NCBI RefSeq assembly: GCF_001886615.1
Contig: NZ_CP018139.1
Location: 248,001 to 312,000 of the forward strand
DNA: 64,000 bases
Origin: Halomonas aestuarii
Lineage (GTDB): Bacteria > Pseudomonadota > Gammaproteobacteria > Pseudomonadales > Halomonadaceae
Direction of reading: 5' to 3'
Shown: piece after piece, positions 60,610 through 64,000 of the stretch
Layout of the letters: every line of letters begins with the position of its first letter
Position numbering within the stretch: position 1 is the first letter of the stretch
Position numbers and translations under genes: made by a program
Notes under the pieces: model-generated
What the model was told of the DNA's origin: nothing
What the model saw: the letters and a program-made list of their open reading frames with translations, nothing else
Databases searched by the model: none

Positions 60610-61400
60610 TGAGTGCCCTCAAGATACTCGACACCCACATCACGCACGCCAGCGACATCCTGTACTGGCTGGACGGCAGCACGGCGGAGGAGCCGGACCA
60701 GATGCTGAGGCTCCCCCACCCCGTCCAGTTCGACCTGAGCAGCAAACCCCGCGACCTGCAGATTCGCCAGGTGCCAGGCAGGACCGCGCTCTGGCGGCGG
60801 TCGGCAGCGAAGATCATCGACGGTCCCGCCAGCGAAGCGGACAGGACCTTCGCCGATGCCGGCAGTTTCACCTTGGCCGGCACCGCATACGACAGCCGCG
60901 GCTTCTACAACCCCCGCACCTTTTCCATCACGGCGGGCGCCGGCAGCGTCCCGATCGCGGGCCATGGGCTGGTGATGTATCCCAGCCCCAAGGGGACGCG
61001 CTTCGGCAAGGCCGGTGGCCTGGTCGCGACGCTGCGATTCGCCGGCGAGGACCGCATCGTGCCCTGGGCACTGTTGACCGCCGTGGTCGCCATTCCCGGC
61101 ATCGGCCACCAGACCTATACCGCTCAGGCGGATCACCGCGGCGACGTGCTGCTGCCACTGCACCGTCTGCCGCCGCTGCCGGAGGGCGTTTCCGAGTACA
61201 GCATCAGCCTGGGTGTCGAGGCACTGGAGAGCGCCAGCGCCCAGACTCCGCTGAATACCGACGATCTGGTGGCCATGGACCTGGAGAGCCTCTCCAGTGC
61301 CGGTGCCTTTTCCGATCCCATCGGATTCTCTGTCGTACCCGGTGAGATCCGATTAATCCGATCCGCGAACAAGGATCATTTGGCCGTGCAGCCCAGCTGA
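60609..61400 (+). CDS. Unknown protein of the eCIS cluster
   Basis: I do not recognise this 263-residue protein. It has no signal peptide or membrane segment. The pattern is beta-rich: QFDLSSKPRDLQIRQ, SFTLAGTAYDSRGFYNPRTFSI and a late stretch with DHRGDVLLPLHRLPPLPEG then YSISLGVEAL. The late stretch recalls Ig-like or carboxypeptidase-regulatory beta sandwiches with a DxxG turn. It is coupled to the DUF4255 gene (TGATG) and precedes the sheath gene, so a structural or cap-adaptor role is likely. Confidence 0.7.
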   Translation: MSALKILDTHITHASDILYWLDGSTAEEPDQMLRLPHPVQFDLSSKPRDLQIRQVPGRTALWRRSAAKIIDGPASEADRTFADAGSFTLAGTAYDSRGFYNPRTFSITAGAGSVPIAGHGLVMYPSPKGTRFGKAGGLVATLRFAGEDRIVPWALLTAVVAIPGIGHQTYTAQADHRGDVLLPLHRLPPLPEGVSEYSISLGVEALESASAQTPLNTDDLVAMDLESLSSAGAFSDPIGFSVVPGEIRLIRSANKDHLAVQPS

Positions 61401-61438
61401 CCATCGCTGCCAGCTGAGCATCGCTGAAGGAGGAGATC

Positions 61439-63592
61439 ATGCCTGAATATCTAGCACCGGGTGTCTATGTCGAGGAAGTCAGCTTCCGGTCCAAATCCAT
61501 CGAGGGCGTGGGAACCAGCGTGGCGGGCATCGTGGGTCCCACCCGTTATGGTCCGCTGCGCGGCAAGCCGGAAGCAGTCACCAGCTTTGCCGACTTCACC
61601 CGCGTCTACGGTGACGTCCAGGACCTTTCCCTGGGCGGCAGCGGCGTGCTCAATCACACCGCCATGGCGGCCAAGGCGTTCTTCGACGGCGGCGGCAAGC
61701 AGCTCTTTGTTTCCCGAATCGCCAACTATGCACTGCCCACCGACGGCTTCGCCTCGGCGGCGGACAGCAGCAACCACGTCATCTTCCGGAGCCGCTACCC
61801 CGGCGCCATGGGCGACCTCACTCTCGAGGTGGAATGGCGGGACAGCGAGAACCTGATCCAGTCCACCGTCACCAGTGCCCCGACGGAAGGCAACGTGGTG
61901 TTCCTCGATGCCGTCGGCCTGCCGGCGGAGGCCATCGCCAACGACGCTCTGCCCGCCAGCCACTTCCCGATGACCGTTCGCGGACTGGTGCAGCGGGTCG
62001 GTGACAACTACCGCATCGTCGACGGGCTCTGCGACATCACCGCGGACGACGATGCCAGCCTCACCGCTGCCGACCTGGTCTCCGGTGACGATCATCTGCT
62101 GGGCGCCAACATGGCAAACGGCGGCGACACCCGCATCAGCATCACCCGGGTGGTCGCCAAGCGTCCTACCAGCGGTGCGCTGTCCGACGGCACCTCGGCG
62201 GTGCTGACCCTGAGCGAGGAAACCGACCTCTCGGCCTTTTTCAGCGGCAGTCACTGGGGCACCCTGACCTCCCTGCGTGGCACCCTGAATGCCGCCGGCA
62301 CCGTCTTTACCGTCGACGGCAGCGGCCTGAACGCCGGCGTGGGCATGGCGATCGCGCTGAACCTGTCGGCCCTGGCGGCCGCGCCGGACAGCGTGCGCGC
62401 GATGATGGTCCAGCGCACCTTCGATATCAGCGTGCACAACGGCGGCGCCAACGGCCCGGTGATCTACGGCTACGGCAACATTTCCAGTGCGCCCGACGCC
62501 GACAACAGCCTCGCTGGCGTTCTGGCCGCCGAACCGCAGAAGCGCTACGACCGGCTCACCAGTCCGGTCCAGTGCTCCCTTGCCGACGGCATCAGCGGCG
62601 AGGATGTCATGACCGCGTTGTTCCAGCTGTTCGACGACGATGCCATGAACCCCGGCCCGACGTCTGTGGAAGGCCCTCGTTACCTGATCACCCTCGACGG
62701 CGGCAGCGACGGCGAGGTGCCCGCGGCGTTGCACTACGGCGGCGCCACCGACGAAGTGAACGGCAGCACCGGATTCGCGTCGCTGGAGGATATCGAGGAC
62801 ATCGCCATTGTCATGACGCCTGCCGCGGCGGCCGATGCCGCCAACCACCAGGCCATCGTGGCGGAGATGCAGAAACACTGCCGCAAGATGCGGTACCGGG
62901 TCGGCATCGTCGACGGTCGCGAGGGCATGTCGCTGTCGGAAGTGCGCGAGTTCCGCTCCAACTTCGACGATTCCCGCCTCGCCCTCTACTACCCCTGGGT
63001 GGTGGCCGCGGATCCTCGCGGCATCAGCCCCACCCTCACGTTGCCGCCGGCGGGATTCATCGCCGGTGTCTACGCCAACACCGACGCCCAGCGTGGCGTG
63101 CACAAGTCGCCCGCCAACCAGCCGGTGATCGGCGCCCTCGGCTTCGCCCAGGACATCAACCGCTTCCAGCAGGAGCTGCTCAACCCCGAAGGCGTCAACT
63201 GCCTGCGCTCCTTCCCGGGCCGCGGCCACCGGGTCTGGGGCGGCCGCACCCTGTCCAGCGACCCGGAGTGGAAATACGTCAACGTCCGCCGCTATTTCCT
63301 CTACCTGGAGCGTTCCATCGACAAGTCAACCCAGTGGGTGGTGTTCGAGCCCAACGGCGAACGACTGTGGGACAACGTGCGCATCACCGTGGAGAACTTT
63401 CTCTACAACGAATGGGTGAACGGCCGGCTGCTGGGCAGTGCCAAGACGGCCTTCTTCGTGCGCTGCGACCGCAGCACCATGACGCAGAACGATCTCGATA
63501 ACGGCCGCCTGGTGTGCGAAATCGGCGTGGCCGCGCTGAAGCCGGCGGAATACGTCATTTTCCGCATCGGCCAGAAAACCGCCGACAGCTGA
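61439..63592 (+). CDS. Contractile tail sheath protein, long form
   Basis: The 717-residue protein starts PEYLAPGVYVEEVSFRSKSIEG, the standard sheath N terminus whose strand links subunits. The C-terminal core (about 450-717) holds SEVREFRSNFDDSRLALYYPW, GVHKSPANQPVIGALGF, FPGRGHRVWGGRTLSSDPEWKYVNVRRYFLYLERSI and LWDNVRITVENFLYNEWVNGRL. Between about 130 and 445 lies a large extra region rich in Ala, Asp and Gly. Typical short eCIS sheaths are about 350-500 residues. A strong GAAGGAGG precedes the ATG. Confidence 0.93.
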   Translation: MPEYLAPGVYVEEVSFRSKSIEGVGTSVAGIVGPTRYGPLRGKPEAVTSFADFTRVYGDVQDLSLGGSGVLNHTAMAAKAFFDGGGKQLFVSRIANYALPTDGFASAADSSNHVIFRSRYPGAMGDLTLEVEWRDSENLIQSTVTSAPTEGNVVFLDAVGLPAEAIANDALPASHFPMTVRGLVQRVGDNYRIVDGLCDITADDDASLTAADLVSGDDHLLGANMANGGDTRISITRVVAKRPTSGALSDGTSAVLTLSEETDLSAFFSGSHWGTLTSLRGTLNAAGTVFTVDGSGLNAGVGMAIALNLSALAAAPDSVRAMMVQRTFDISVHNGGANGPVIYGYGNISSAPDADNSLAGVLAAEPQKRYDRLTSPVQCSLADGISGEDVMTALFQLFDDDAMNPGPTSVEGPRYLITLDGGSDGEVPAALHYGGATDEVNGSTGFASLEDIEDIAIVMTPAAAADAANHQAIVAEMQKHCRKMRYRVGIVDGREGMSLSEVREFRSNFDDSRLALYYPWVVAADPRGISPTLTLPPAGFIAGVYANTDAQRGVHKSPANQPVIGALGFAQDINRFQQELLNPEGVNCLRSFPGRGHRVWGGRTLSSDPEWKYVNVRRYFLYLERSIDKSTQWVVFEPNGERLWDNVRITVENFLYNEWVNGRLLGSAKTAFFVRCDRSTMTQNDLDNGRLVCEIGVAALKPAEYVIFRIGQKTADS

Positions 63593-63619
63593 AGCACGCA
63601 CTGATAAGGAACCGACGCC

Positions 63620-64000
63620 ATGGCACAGTTTCGTGAGACACCCTACAGCGTTTTCAACTACCTGGTGAATCTGGACGACGGCACCGAGGGCGATATCGCC
63701 GGCGGCTTTTCGGAGATCTCCGGCCTCAACGCCGAGGTCACGGTGGCGGAATATCGCAACGGCAACGCGCCGGTGAACTACGTCACCAAGATTCCCGCCA
63801 TCCACAAGGCCGGCGACGTCACGCTCAAGCGTGGCGTCATCGGCGCGGAGAACATATACAGCTGGCTCGACCAGGTGCGGGCCGGTGACGTCGCCGCCAA
63901 GCGCAACGTCACCGTCAAGCTGAAGAGCGAGGACCCGACCAGCGCCACCGCCGTGGTCACCTGGAAACTGGTCAACGCCATGCCGATCAAGTGGACCGGG
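63620..64000 (+). CDS. Contractile tail tube protein, gp19-like (partial)
   Basis: The first 127 residues are visible; the window ends within the gene. The N terminus (RETPYSVFNYLVNLDDG, AGGFSEISGLNAEVTVAEYRNGN) and PAIHKAGDVTLKRGVIG match tail-tube proteins of the T4 gp19/Afp1 type. The tube forms the inner needle driven by the sheath encoded just upstream. AAGGAACC precedes the ATG, 27 bases after the sheath stop. Confidence 0.9.
   Translation, partial: MAQFRETPYSVFNYLVNLDDGTEGDIAGGFSEISGLNAEVTVAEYRNGNAPVNYVTKIPAIHKAGDVTLKRGVIGAENIYSWLDQVRAGDVAAKRNVTVKLKSEDPTSATAVVTWKLVNAMPIKWTG

Overview
The window reads as a chromosomal segment of a high-GC gammaproteobacterium, most likely a member of the Halomonadaceae (Halomonas or a close relative). 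This is inferred from protein character and gene order: rpoE-rseA-rseB-mucD-lepA-lepB-rnc-era-recO-pdxJ-acpS, and gacS next to cysM-rlmD-relA-mazG, an order also known from Pseudomonas. Coding density is very high, with many 1-8 base start/stop overlaps. I saw no tRNA, rRNA, CRISPR array or insertion sequence.

Layout. 1-3.8 kb: a dehydrogenase pair (3-hydroxyisobutyrate dehydrogenase family and SDR) and a MoxR-ATPase/VWA pair. 3.8-5.3 kb: a SatD-like/DUF3307 pair preceded by three evenly spaced inverted repeats. 5.4-17.6 kb: proS, a lytic transglycosylase, a 38-residue CcoM-like membrane peptide behind FNR/Anr-like sites, a SlyD-like isomerase, rfaH, ampG, a SEC-C protein, an ABC1 kinase-like protein, topB, panE and an outer-membrane barrel. 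17.7-28.7 kb: ppc, mazG, relA, rlmD and cysM in one leftward run, divergent from gacS. 28.6-39.1 kb: the leftward run from rpoE to acpS, joining the envelope-stress sigma factor, its anti-sigma factors and protease MucD to protein export, RNA processing and cofactor genes. 39.4-45.3 kb: aroG, dinG, rhlB, a small basic protein and xthA.

45.2-59.4 kb is an iron-acquisition block. It holds a TonB2-type energising operon (DUF3450, TtpC-like, ExbB, ExbD, TonB, TPR), a FhuF-like ferric reductase, a TonB-dependent siderophore receptor, an exporter-fold ABC protein and a fhuCDB importer. Four Fur-box-like sites sit at its divergent promoters. Together the genes would carry a ferric siderophore across both membranes and reduce the iron. 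No siderophore biosynthesis gene is present.

60.0-64.0 kb, beyond a locally AT-rich spacer, is the start of what looks like an extracellular contractile injection system (eCIS): a DUF4255 protein, an unknown 263-residue protein, an unusually long 717-residue sheath protein and a tail-tube protein cut by the window end. This is the most unusual locus. The operator triplet at 3.8 kb and the FNR-controlled small ORF at 8 kb are the best small-scale findings.
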